Assembly: GCA_963782965.1 (NCBI GenBank)
Contig: CAWALV010000006.1
Location: forward strand, 2,046,001 to 2,110,000
DNA length: 64,000 nucleotides
DNA from: CAWALV01 sp963782965
Lineage (GTDB): Bacteria; Actinomycetota; Actinomycetes; Acidothermales; Acidothermaceae
Direction of reading: 5' to 3'
Both the position numbers and the translations under genes were made by a program. Under the pieces are notes generated by a model that worked only from the letters and a program-made list of their open reading frames with translations, was not told the DNA's origin and made no database searches. Shown in pieces: positions 7,868-15,867 of this stretch (its first letter is position 1; every line of letters starts with the position of its first letter).

Positions 7868-9979
7868 TTACTGCGTGGCGTAATCCGTTCGGGCAACCGC
7901 CCGCGCGGGCTCGGCGCCCTGAGCGAGCAGGACCGCGAATCCGGCTTCGTCGAGAACGGGCACGCCAAGCGCGACGGCCTTGTCGTACTTCGAGCCAGGG
8001 CTCTCCCCCGCGACGACGAAATCGGTCTTTTTCGACACCGAACTCGTCACCTTGCCGCCCCGGCTCTGGATCGCCTCGGTGGCCGAGTCGCGACTCCACT
8101 CGATCAGCGAACCGGTCACCACGACGGTGAGGCCGTCGAGCGGTCGCGGGCCTTCGTCGACCCGCTCCTCGGCCATCCGCACGCCGGCCTTCTCCCAACT
8201 CTGCTGGATGTGGCGATGCCAGTCGACGTCGAACCATTCGCGGATCGATTCGGCGATCGTCGGCCCGACGCCGTCCGCTTCGGCGAGCTGTTCGGCGGTG
8301 GCGGCACGAATCCTTTCGATCGAGCCGAAGTCACGGGCGAGCGCTTGCGCTGCGGTCGGGCCCACGTGGCGGATCGACAATGCGACAAGCACCCGCCACA
8401 GCGGGCGCCCCTTGGCGGTGTCGAGGTTTTCCAGCAGCTTCGACGCAGTCGCCTTCAACTCGCCGTCCTGCTTGGTGAAGAACGGGACGCCGCGCAGGTC
8501 GGCCTCCGTCAACGAGAACAGCCCACCCTCGTCGGCGAGCAGGCCGGATTCCAACAACGCAGTCGCCGCTTCGTACCCCAGTGCCTCGATGTCGAGGGCA
8601 CCTCGGCCCGCGATGTGGAACAACCGCTCACGCAACTGCGCGGGGCACGAGCGGGCGTTGGGGCAGCGGGTGTCGGCCTCGCCCTCGGGCCGCACCAGCT
8701 TCGTGCCACACTCCGGGCAATGCGTCGGGAAGATGAACGCCGTCTCGCTACCGTCACGCAGGTCGACGACCGGCCCGACGATCTCGGGGATGACGTCACC
8801 CGCCTTGCGAAGCACGACGGTGTCGCCGACGAGCACGCCTTTGCGCTTGATCTCATCGGCGTTGTGCAGGGTGGCGTTTTCGACGGTCGAGCCCGATACC
8901 TTCACCGGCTCCATCACCCCGAACGGCGTCACCCGGCCGGTACGCCCGACGTTCACCCGGATCTCGAGCAGCTTCGTGGTGACCTCTTCCGGCGGGTACT
9001 TGTACGCGATCGCCCACCGCGGCGCCTTCGACGTGGCACCGAGCCGGCGTTGCAACGCGATCTGGTCGACCTTCACCACGACACCGTCGATCTCGTGCTC
9101 GACATCGTGGCGGTGTTCGCCGTAGTGGGAGATGAACTTCTCGACCTCGGAGAGCGTGCCGAAGACCCTGGCCCGCTCCGAGGTCGGCAGCCCCCATTGC
9201 GCGAAGGCTGTGTAGGCCTGCGACTGACGCTGCGGGGTGAAGCCACGGGTGGCGCCGACGCCGTGCAACATCATGCGCAGCGGCCGGCTCGCAGTCACCC
9301 GCGGGTCCTTCTGCCGCAGCGACCCGGCGGCCGCGTTGCGCGGGTTGGCAAAGGGCGCCTTACCGGCTTCGACGAGCGCGGCGTTGAGGCCGGCGAACTT
9401 CTCGACCGGGAAGTAGACCTCGCCACGCACCTCCAGGAGTTCGGGCACCGGAGTCGCCGCATCGGCCGTCAACCGATGCGGGACGCCGGCGATCGTGCGC
9501 ACGTTGGGCGTGACGTCTTCGCCGGTGCGGCCATCGCCGCGCGTCGCCGCGCTGGTCAGCACACCGCTCTCGTAGACCAGGTCGATCGCCAGGCCGTCGA
9601 CCTTCAGCTCGCACAGGTACTCGGCGTCGCCGCCGACCTCCCGCTCGACTCGCGCGGCCCACGCCGCGAGTTCGTCGGAGGAGAAAACGTTGTCGAGGCT
9701 GAGCAACCGTTCGAGATGCTCGACCGGCGTGAACAGGGTTGAGTAACTGCCGGCGACCTTCTGCGTCGGCGAGTCGGGGGTGCGCAGCTGCGGGTAGTCG
9801 TCTTCAATGCCCGAGAGCTCGCGCAGCAAGGTGTCGTACTCGGCGTCGGAGACCGTGGGTGCGTCGAGCACGTAGTAGCGATACGAATGCTCGTCGAGTT
9901 CGCGCGCGAGCTCGGCGTGACGCTCAGCCACCGACACGGGAACGCCACCCGACTCGGCAGCGGTGCTTGCCTTCTTCAC
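7868..9979 (-). CDS. ligA: NAD-dependent DNA ligase
   Basis: LigA (703 aa) seals nicks using NAD+. Domains in order: Ia helical region (HSYRYYVLDAPTVSDAEYD, from about 31), adenylation domain with catalytic Lys126 (CELKVDGLAID), OB fold, a four-cysteine zinc site (CPECGTKL, then CPNARSCPAQ), helix-hairpin-helix repeats and a C-terminal BRCT domain (LTVVVTGSL to the end). The frame is open about 230 codons further upstream, but that part is antisense-like sequence over the next gene. The GTG at 9979 is chosen because it overlaps the upstream gene's stop as GTGA with GAGGAGG 4 nt before it. Confidence 0.97.
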   Translation of the reverse strand: MKKASTAAESGGVPVSVAERHAELARELDEHSYRYYVLDAPTVSDAEYDTLLRELSGIEDDYPQLRTPDSPTQKVAGSYSTLFTPVEHLERLLSLDNVFSSDELAAWAARVEREVGGDAEYLCELKVDGLAIDLVYESGVLTSAATRGDGRTGEDVTPNVRTIAGVPHRLTADAATPVPELLEVRGEVYFPVEKFAGLNAALVEAGKAPFANPRNAAAGSLRQKDPRVTASRPLRMMLHGVGATRGFTPQRQSQAYTAFAQWGLPTSERARVFGTLSEVEKFISHYGEHRHDVEHEIDGVVVKVDQIALQRRLGATSKAPRWAIAYKYPPEEVTTKLLEIRVNVGRTGRVTPFGVMEPVKVSGSTVENATLHNADEIKRKGVLVGDTVVLRKAGDVIPEIVGPVVDLRDGSETAFIFPTHCPECGTKLVRPEGEADTRCPNARSCPAQLRERLFHIAGRGALDIEALGYEAATALLESGLLADEGGLFSLTEADLRGVPFFTKQDGELKATASKLLENLDTAKGRPLWRVLVALSIRHVGPTAAQALARDFGSIERIRAATAEQLAEADGVGPTIAESIREWFDVDWHRHIQQSWEKAGVRMAEERVDEGPRPLDGLTVVVTGSLIEWSRDSATEAIQSRGGKVTSSVSKKTDFVVAGESPGSKYDKAVALGVPVLDEAGFAVLLAQGAEPARAVARTDYATQ

Positions 9980-11061
9980 CGACCCTCCTCCGGTTGCTCC
10001 AGGAGTTCCCGCGCCGCCTGCCTGCAAAGCCGGTACGCCTGGGCCGGCCATCCGGGCGATCCGCCGGCCAGGCCACACGTGGGCGTGATGACGTTGCTCG
10101 CGAGCTGCTCGGGCGCGAACCCGAGACGCGACCACAGCCTTCGCGCCGGCGCCGCGAGACTGGCGACGCGCGGGATCGGCTCGACGTCGGTCGGGGGAAC
10201 GAGCCCCAAGAACAAGGCGACGCCCCCTTCGATCGCCGAGCCGATGGCGTCGTCGTCGGCCTCCGTCAGCAGCGTCGCGTCGAGGCTGACCGCCCGCATG
10301 CCCGCCTCGGCGAACAGGGCGACCGGCGGCGTGGCGGCACAACAGTGCGCGACAGGCAAACCGCCGGCGCGTTCGATCGCGCCGGCGACAACGGCGAGCT
10401 TGTCGCGCGCGTCGGCCGGCTCGACGATCGGCAACGTGCCGAAACCACTGGCGGTCGGCACGTTGCCGGCCAGGGCGCCGGGCAGCGAAGGCTCGTCGAG
10501 CTGGACGACGACAACCGCCCCCGGCACCCGGCGCTGTACGTCGCGGGTGAGTTGCGCGAGCCCTTCGCCGAGGGCAGCGGCGATGTCGCGAACGGCGCCG
10601 CGATCGGCAAGGGCCTTGTCGCCGTAATGCAGTTCGACGGCGGCGGCCAGGCTCCACGGCCCGGCGCACTGCACCTTCAGCGGCCCGGCGAAACCCTCGA
10701 GCTGCTCTTCGAGGACGTCGAGGTCGCGCACCAGCCGCGACCGCGCTCGGCGCTCGTCAGCGCCTGGGCGCGGGACGAACCGCCAACCACTTACCGCTAG
10801 TTCGACATGCAGGTCGACGAGGTGGGCCGCCCCCCGCCCGATCAGGTCTGCGCCCATGCCGCCGCTCGGCAGCTCGACGAGGTGCGGGAAGTCGGGGAGT
10901 TCGCCGACCACGACGCGCATCGCCTCCGCGGGGTCGTCGCCGGGCATCGAGCCCACCCCGGTGGCGGCTCCGACCGGCCAGGGAAGGGGGATCGGCTCGC
11001 CCGGCGATTTCGGCTCGGCTTGGGCGGCGTTCGGGCCGGCCTGGGAAGCGGACGACGACAT
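9976..11061 (-). CDS. Cobalamin-independent methionine synthase-like protein
   Basis: 361 residues, about half of full MetE and corresponding to its C-terminal catalytic barrel. The zinc-binding pattern of MetE is visible as His-x-Cys (VAHCCA) and a late Cys (TPTCGLAGG), and the start VGSMPG resembles the core methionine synthase family. The expected reaction is methyl transfer to homocysteine, but the methyl donor of such short forms is not fixed. It overlaps ligA by GTGA, an arrangement I also recall in mycobacteria (Rv3015c-ligA). A TACGCT box 7 nt before the ATG suggests a leaderless mRNA driving both genes. Confidence 0.8.
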   Translation of the reverse strand: MSSSASQAGPNAAQAEPKSPGEPIPLPWPVGAATGVGSMPGDDPAEAMRVVVGELPDFPHLVELPSGGMGADLIGRGAAHLVDLHVELAVSGWRFVPRPGADERRARSRLVRDLDVLEEQLEGFAGPLKVQCAGPWSLAAAVELHYGDKALADRGAVRDIAAALGEGLAQLTRDVQRRVPGAVVVVQLDEPSLPGALAGNVPTASGFGTLPIVEPADARDKLAVVAGAIERAGGLPVAHCCAATPPVALFAEAGMRAVSLDATLLTEADDDAIGSAIEGGVALFLGLVPPTDVEPIPRVASLAAPARRLWSRLGFAPEQLASNVITPTCGLAGGSPGWPAQAYRLCRQAARELLEQPEEGR

Positions 11062-11068
11062 AGCTGCG

Positions 11069-11074
11069 AGCGTA
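11069..11074 (-). promoter_or_regulatory. -10 box of the metE-like/ligA operon, leaderless
   Basis: TACGCT on the minus strand, 7 nt before the ATG at 11061. Confidence 0.45.
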
Positions 11075-11104
11075 GTGAGTCACCCGGACACCGCCGGGTG
11101 CCGC

Positions 11105-11110
11105 TACCGT
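11105..11110 (+). promoter_or_regulatory. -10 box of the DUF1028 gene
   Basis: TACCGT, 8 nt before the GTG at 11119 and diverging from the metE-like promoter 30 bp away. Confidence 0.4.
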
Positions 11111-11118
11111 GAGTGCTC

Positions 11119-11928
11119 GTGACGTTCTCGATCGTCGGCCACTCGCCAACAGATGCGTCGTGGGGTGTCGCCGTCGCCTCGAAGTTCCTCGCGGTCGGCA
11201 GCGCGGTCCCGGCCGCCCGGGCTGGTGTCGGCGCCGTCGCGACGCAGGCGAACGCGAACGTCGCCTGGAAGCGAGCCGGCCTCGAGCTGCTCACCGCCCG
11301 CATGCCCGCACCCGACGTCGTCCGGCGACTGGTCGACGAAGACGGCCGCGACGACCGGCAACTCGGCGTCGTCGACGCGGCGGGCGGCTCGGCGACGCAC
11401 ACCGGCTCGGGATGTTTGGCCTGGGCGGGCGGCCTCACGCGCCCCGGCCTCGCGATCCAGGGCAACATCTTGACCGGGCCCGACGTCGTCGACGCGATGC
11501 TGGCCGCGTGGGAAGGCGGCGCCGAACTCCCGCTCGCGCACCGGCTCATGGCGGCACTCGCGGCCGGCGACGGCGCCGGCGGCGACCGGCGGGGGCGACA
11601 GTCGGCGGCACTGTTCGTCGTGCGCGAAGGCGCCGGTTACGGCGGGCTGGATGACGTGGCCGTCGACCTGCGCGTCGACGACCACACCGATCCGGTCACC
11701 GAGCTGCACCGGCTCCTCGACCTCAACGACTTCTACCTGACCGCCCCCGCGGACGACGACAAGGTCGCGGTCACTGCCACGCTCGCCGCCGAGCTCGACG
11801 ACCGCGCCCGCGAACTCGGGTCGGCGGACTTCGCGGCGTGGGTCGGCACCAACAACTACGAGATGCGGGTTGCCGACGATCTGTCGTGGCTCGATCGGCG
11901 CGTGCTCGAGATCATCCAGCAGGCCTGA
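11119..11928 (+). CDS. DUF1028 family protein (Ntn-hydrolase-like fold)
   Basis: 269 residues starting TFSIVGHSP, the usual opening of DUF1028, with WGVAVASKF and GSGCLAWAGG further on and a conserved C-terminal peptidoglycan-like tail region. The family is predicted to adopt an Ntn-hydrolase fold; its reaction is unproven. Two GTG starts six bases apart are possible (11113 and 11119); 11119 matches family N-termini, which begin just before TFSIV. No Shine-Dalgarno sequence is seen, in line with a leaderless transcript. It is divergent from the metE-like gene. Confidence 0.85.
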   Translation: MTFSIVGHSPTDASWGVAVASKFLAVGSAVPAARAGVGAVATQANANVAWKRAGLELLTARMPAPDVVRRLVDEDGRDDRQLGVVDAAGGSATHTGSGCLAWAGGLTRPGLAIQGNILTGPDVVDAMLAAWEGGAELPLAHRLMAALAAGDGAGGDRRGRQSAALFVVREGAGYGGLDDVAVDLRVDDHTDPVTELHRLLDLNDFYLTAPADDDKVAVTATLAAELDDRARELGSADFAAWVGTNNYEMRVADDLSWLDRRVLEIIQQA

Positions 11929-11971
11929 TTCCGCGGCGCGCCCCCGGCGGCGCAGTGGCCGCGCGAACACG

Positions 11972-11977
11972 TAGCGT
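11972..11977 (+). promoter_or_regulatory. -10 box of the DUF2236 gene, leaderless
   Basis: TAGCGT, then 6 nt, then ATG at 11984. Confidence 0.45.
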
Positions 11978-11983
11978 TGGAGC

Positions 11984-12778
11984 ATGGTGACACGCCCGGA
12001 CGACGGGTACTTCGGCCCCGATTCGATCAGCTGGCGCGTGCACGCCGACCCCATGATGCTCGTGGGCGGCGTCCGCGCGCTCTTCTTGCAGGCGCTGCAT
12101 CCGCGCGCGATGGCGGCAATCGCGAGCTATTCGAACTTCCGCACCGATCCGTGGCGGCGGCTGCTGCGCACCGCCGACTACATCGGCGTGACCACCTACG
12201 GCACGAAGGCCCAGGCGGACGACGCGGCGGCACACCTGCGCAAGCTGCACGCGAGGATTCCCGGCGCGCAGGACCCAGAGCTGTTGCGGTGGATTCACTG
12301 CAGCGAAGTGGAATCCTTCCTGGTGACGACGCGCCGCGCCGGCCTCGCACTGTCGGACGCAGAAGCGGATCGTTACGTCGCCGAGCAGGCGACGTCGGCC
12401 ACGCTCGTCGGCCTCAAGGTGAGCGACGTTCCACATGACCGTGCGTCGCTCGACCGCTATTTCAATGATGTGCGGCCAGACCTCGCCGCGACCGCGCAAG
12501 CCCGGGATGCCGCGCGCTACTTGCTGCTGCCACCGATGGCGGGCTGGGTGCAGGTCCTCACACTGGCCCGCCCTGCGTGGGCCGCTATGGCGTGCGTCGG
12601 GTTCGGGCTGCTGCCCCGCTGGGCGCGACGCATGTACCGGATGCCCGGCCTGCCGACGTCCGATATCGCGGCTACAGCGGCCGCTCGGGCGATGCGGAAC
12701 TCCCTGTTGCTGGTGCCGGAGAAGCTGCGGACCGGCCCGCGGCTGCGCGAGGCGATCAACCGCCACGCTGTGGCATAG
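11984..12778 (+). CDS. DUF2236 / MpaB-type oxygenase family protein
   Basis: 264 residues. The segments GGVRALFLQALHPRAMA near 25-40, SYSNFRTDPWRRLLRT, and WIHCSEVESF correspond to the conserved blocks of DUF2236; histidines in ALHP and WIHC are the likely haem- or metal-associated ones. The family includes latex-clearing protein and mycophenolic acid acyl-glucuronide-type MpaB proteins, but most actinobacterial members are uncharacterised. It stands alone on the plus strand and is followed by a hairpin pair with a short T-run. Confidence 0.82.
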   Translation: MVTRPDDGYFGPDSISWRVHADPMMLVGGVRALFLQALHPRAMAAIASYSNFRTDPWRRLLRTADYIGVTTYGTKAQADDAAAHLRKLHARIPGAQDPELLRWIHCSEVESFLVTTRRAGLALSDAEADRYVAEQATSATLVGLKVSDVPHDRASLDRYFNDVRPDLAATAQARDAARYLLLPPMAGWVQVLTLARPAWAAMACVGFGLLPRWARRMYRMPGLPTSDIAATAAARAMRNSLLLVPEKLRTGPRLREAINRHAVA

Positions 12779-12782
12779 CAGG

Positions 12783-12840
12783 CCTCCGGCTCCAACGCGA
12801 TCGCCGGAGGGGGCCGTGATGGTCCGTCGAGGCCCCCTTT
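12783..12840 (+). terminator. Tandem hairpins with T-run after the DUF2236 gene
   Basis: CCTCCGGC (12783-12790) pairs with GCCGGAGG (12803-12810). A second, overlapping stem pairs AGGGGGCC (12808-12815) with GGCCCCCT (12831-12838) and runs into TTT. The two stems are mutually exclusive. This fits an intrinsic terminator just after the stop at 12778. The rest of the gap to 13032 holds nothing recognisable. Confidence 0.6.
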
Positions 12841-13032
12841 GGATGGGATACCACACGGACGAACGGGCGGAATGCAGGCGACCATGAGTCTGATGCCGCG
12901 GGGCGGTGGCAGGCAGTTCGGCTGGCAGGACATGTTTGTCGACCCAAGTCGTCGACCGGTTGCCGCCCGCTGCTGGGTGGGCGACCATGCGCGCCAGGGC
13001 GCACACGCGGGGCGCAGGAGGCGGGGGATGCG

Positions 13033-13494
13033 ATGACGGAGCTCGTCGCCGAGTCGTTGGCTGCACCGCCCACCGCGGGCCGCCGATGGCGGGCACTCGT
13101 GGTGGTGCTGGCAACAACTCGCGAGAGAACGGCACCGCTGGCGGGGATCCGGCATCCTTGGCTCATGCTCCGGCGGCTGGGGTTCGGCTTGGCGGCGGTG
13201 GCTGCACTCATTGCGGTAGGGGTCGTCGGCTTCGTGCTGTGGGAGGACTCAACGGCGACATCCGTGACCTTCGTGAACGACAGCCGCGTCCCCGTCGCTC
13301 TGCCGGATTGCAGTACCGGCATAGCGCAAATCGCCGCTGGACAGTCGGCGCGGCTGCCGATCGCTTCTGATCACCCGACGAACTGCACGGTCGACGACGA
13401 CACGGCCGGCAAAATCATCGGCTGCGTGACGCTGCCCAAGCACCTGCACGTCTCGAGCGTCATCAGGCTGTCCGAGACGCATCCGTGCCGCTAG
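13033..13494 (+). CDS. Hypothetical small membrane-anchored protein
   Basis: 153 residues from the ATG at 13033, which has AGGAGG 11 nt upstream; an internal ATG at 13165 would give 109 residues starting MLRRLGFGL. One hydrophobic helix (about residues 50-70 of the long form) is followed by an extracytoplasmic region of about 85 residues with five cysteines (ALPDCSTG, TNCTVD, IIGCVT, HPCR among them). No family is recognised. The choice of start is open: the first 44 codons have less GC at third positions than is usual here. Confidence 0.5.
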   Translation: MTELVAESLAAPPTAGRRWRALVVVLATTRERTAPLAGIRHPWLMLRRLGFGLAAVAALIAVGVVGFVLWEDSTATSVTFVNDSRVPVALPDCSTGIAQIAAGQSARLPIASDHPTNCTVDDDTAGKIIGCVTLPKHLHVSSVIRLSETHPCR

Positions 13495-13626
13495 CGGCTG
13501 GTCGGCCCGAGTGTCAAGTAGCCGGATCTGTTCGATGGCATTGGGAGTGGCCCGCCGCAGTGCGGTCGTACTGGACGCCAGTGCCGGCCGGCAGCCGGGC
13601 GGACGCAGCTGAGCGGCACTTCGTCG

Positions 13627-14019
13627 TCATGCGCGGACCGAAACGCCGGGGAGGTCAGCGAAGCCTGCGCTGTCGGCCGAAACGACGAGTCGGTCGCGTG
13701 CCACGGCTGTGGCGGCGATGATCAGATCATGGGCGCCACGCGGCCGGCCCGTACGTCGGACGTGCGCGAGCAGGGTCGCGTGCACGCGCGCGACCTGAAC
13801 GTCGTAATCCTCGATCGGAACGGTGTCCAAGACGCTGCGCACGAACGCAGCACGCGTAGGCCGTCTGGCGTCGTCCGCGAGCTCGACACCCACGAGCAGC
13901 TCCGCTGCGGTTACGGCGGCGATGGCTACGTCGTCTTGATCGGCGATGAGCCGGTTCAGCTGACGACCGCGTCTTTCGGCGTCGACGAAGATCGTCGTGT
14001 CGAGGATCAGGCGGGCCAC
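13627..14019 (-). CDS. vapC: PIN-domain toxin, VapC family
   Basis: 130 residues with the four acidic residues of the PIN nuclease site: Asp7 (LILDTT), Glu40 (TAAELL), Asp98 (GAHDLIIAA) and Asp116 (VSADSAGF). VapC proteins are RNases that cut tRNA or rRNA. The frame is open 18 codons upstream, but the GTG at 14019 has AGGAG five nt before it and overlaps the antitoxin gene by 13 nt, the standard coupling. Toxin of the pair with the gene at 14007. Confidence 0.88.
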   Translation of the reverse strand: MARLILDTTIFVDAERRGRQLNRLIADQDDVAIAAVTAAELLVGVELADDARRPTRAAFVRSVLDTVPIEDYDVQVARVHATLLAHVRRTGRPRGAHDLIIAATAVARDRLVVSADSAGFADLPGVSVRA

Positions 14020-14258
14020 TGCCGCTCCTGTGTCGTCAATAACTCGCGGACCTCGCTGAGGTCGGCGACCCACTTCTCGTCCGGCCGAAAGTGACCGAGC
14101 AGCGCCTTCACCGCAGCGCCGGAGGTTCCGGCTGCAGGCTCAATGCGAGCGATCACCCGGCCGCCGCGGGTAACGAAGAACGTCTCGCCGTCCTTCTCGA
14201 CTGCCGTTAGCAAGGCAGAGAACCCTCTGGCCGCCTCCGTGGCCGTGACCTCCTTCAT
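14007..14258 (-). CDS. vapB: Antitoxin, Phd/YefM-like VapB
   Basis: 83 residues opening MKEVTATEAARGFSALLTAV, the Phd/YefM-type DNA-binding N-terminus, followed by a GRVIARIEP strand and a toxin-binding C-terminal tail. It should neutralise VapC and repress the operon. The ATG at 14258 lies immediately next to a perfect palindrome that probably holds both operator and -10 box. Confidence 0.85.
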   Translation of the reverse strand: MKEVTATEAARGFSALLTAVEKDGETFFVTRGGRVIARIEPAAGTSGAAVKALLGHFRPDEKWVADLSEVRELLTTQERQWPA

Positions 14259-14261
14259 GCC

Positions 14262-14276
14262 ATCAGATTATCTGAT
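14262..14276 (-). promoter_or_regulatory. vapBC operator palindrome overlapping the -10 box
   Basis: ATCAGAT-T-ATCTGAT is a perfect 7-bp inverted repeat ending 3 bp before the vapB ATG. On the minus strand TAATCT (14265-14270) lies 6 nt before that ATG, so repressor binding would cover the -10 box of a leaderless transcript. Confidence 0.6.
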
Positions 14277-14544
14277 TCGTCTACGGCGGGCAATCATGAA
14301 ACCCAGTGCGAACTCGGCCCGACGGGTGTCGAAGGCTCCGGTCCGCAGCTTTCAACGGCACCGACCCGCCGGAGCGACCGCCGGCCCGAGCCGGGACCTC
14401 GTCAAACGTCGGGCGGCTCGCCTCCTCGATCAGCCTGCCTCGCAGATACTCCTGCAGCGAAGACACGCCCGGGTGGCCGCCACGGCACACCGCAGCGACC
14501 ACCCATCGACGTCCGACGAGAATGCGGACGGTCGGGTGAGCCGG

Positions 14545-15675
14545 TCAGGGCCAGTTGGTCAGGCCCCAACGTACGAGATCGACCATCCCGCCGCCGCCGG
14601 CTTCGATGTTGTTGTCCTCATCCCACCAGCCGAACAACGAGCCGCTGATCCGCTCGCCACCACTCGTCACACCGACGGCGTACGGGCCGTCGTTCCAGAA
14701 CCCGAAGAACGGGCCACCGGAATCACCGCCGGTCGCGTCGCCGTGGTGCTCGATCTCCACGGAGTTGTCGTCGCCGCCGTCGGTGTCGAGCACCGGGATG
14801 CCCGACTGGTCCGAGGGGCGCTCGCCGCCGGCGATCGCCGCGGGGTAGCCGGCGAGACTCCAGTAGTCGCCGCCGTTCCAGCTCGAGCTGTAGGTCTTGG
14901 TACCCATCCAGCCGAGCCAGCTGCCGATCGGGTCGTACAGGCGCAGGATCGAGTAGTCGTTCGCCGCGACCGTGTCGTGGGTGTCCCAGCCGCGGTAGTC
15001 CGACGCGTACGAAACCGCGCCGGCACCGACCGCCGGGGCGCCGTCCCAGTAGGAGGGGACGAACTTCATCGCCCAACTCTTGGCCCCCCACGGGCACACG
15101 TGGCCGGCCGTCAGAACGTGCCGCGGCCCGACGAGCACGCCAGAACCCCACCAGTTCCAGCTGCCGCCGCCGCCCCAGTTCGTCCAGGTGAAGATGCGGC
15201 CCACGCAGCGCCACGGGTAGCTGCTCGGGTAGTAAACGCTGCGGTCGTCGGCACCGAACACCCCGTAGTAGGGCTCGACCTGGGTGCCGTCGCGCCGCTG
15301 CATCGGAACATGCCGGAACGACGGGCTGGCAGCGTAGGGCTGGAAGGTCTGCTCGCTCCACTTCGGCCGCATCGGCTGGGTGCCACCCTCGCCCGCGACC
15401 CGCTCGGCGAGCGGCAGGCGCTTTCCGCTGACACCCGGCCGGCCGAGCTGAGTACCCGGCGGTAACGCAAGCTCCCAGGTGCCGGCGCCACGCTCGCCGA
15501 CCCTCGCGAGTTGCGGCGCCTTGTCGAGACCGTCGACGTGTAGCCGCTGGGTCGCGAGCGACTCGGCGATGTCGTGCGGCATGTCTCCGGTGCCGGCGAT
15601 CCGGCCTGCCTTGGCGCGCTCGTCCACGGTGAGCGGACGCTCGACCGCCTCGTTCTTCTTCCTCGCAGTTGCCAT
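14545..15675 (-). CDS. Trypsin-like serine protease (S1/V8-type fold)
   Basis: 376 residues. The catalytic triad is readable: His192 (VLTAGHVC), Asp240 (ANDYSILRL) and Ser319 (GDATGGDSGGPFF). About 110 hydrophilic residues precede the domain, and no signal peptide or membrane helix is visible from the ATG at 15675, which has GGGGAGGG as ribosome binding site. The open frame reaches 15768 with a somewhat hydrophobic MPVFRRLLPALLF, an alternative start without an obvious RBS. The pro-region may be removed on activation. The 286-bp gap to vapB holds nothing else recognisable. Confidence 0.82.
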   Translation of the reverse strand: MATARKKNEAVERPLTVDERAKAGRIAGTGDMPHDIAESLATQRLHVDGLDKAPQLARVGERGAGTWELALPPGTQLGRPGVSGKRLPLAERVAGEGGTQPMRPKWSEQTFQPYAASPSFRHVPMQRRDGTQVEPYYGVFGADDRSVYYPSSYPWRCVGRIFTWTNWGGGGSWNWWGSGVLVGPRHVLTAGHVCPWGAKSWAMKFVPSYWDGAPAVGAGAVSYASDYRGWDTHDTVAANDYSILRLYDPIGSWLGWMGTKTYSSSWNGGDYWSLAGYPAAIAGGERPSDQSGIPVLDTDGGDDNSVEIEHHGDATGGDSGGPFFGFWNDGPYAVGVTSGGERISGSLFGWWDEDNNIEAGGGGMVDLVRWGLTNWP

Positions 15676-15855
15676 GTGGCCCTCCCCAGTCACGAGGACA
15701 GGAACGCGGCGGACCCGCGTGCCCCCTCGAAAGAGAAGAGCAGGTAGCAGGCGTCGAAATACCGGCAAACCCGTGCGAGCCCGGCACCGAGGACCGCGTG
15801 GGGAGTCTCAGCGAACGCTCAGGTTGTTCTCAAGATAAGCGCAGAATTCCCTGGG

Positions 15856-15861
15856 TAGGTT
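15856..15861 (+). promoter_or_regulatory. -10 box of the PAP2 gene, leaderless
   Basis: TAGGTT, 6 nt before the GTG at 15868. Confidence 0.45.
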
Positions 15862-15867
15862 GCCTTC

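Noticed and set aside
7820..9742. Open frame of about 640 codons antisense to ligA
   Set aside because: It mirrors the codon structure of ligA, is rich in Arg/Gly/Asp without any family motif, and ligA is unquestionably coding on the other strand. Similar long antisense frames over gatB, iscS/mnmA, glgP, treS, the mutase, the M24 peptidase and glgB were rejected for the same reason.
7868..10669. DNA ligase read as a 933-residue protein with a long N-terminal extension
   Set aside because: The extra 230 codons lie across the metE-like gene in another frame and are Arg-rich noise; the GTG at 9979 with GAGGAGG and GTGA overlap is the real start.
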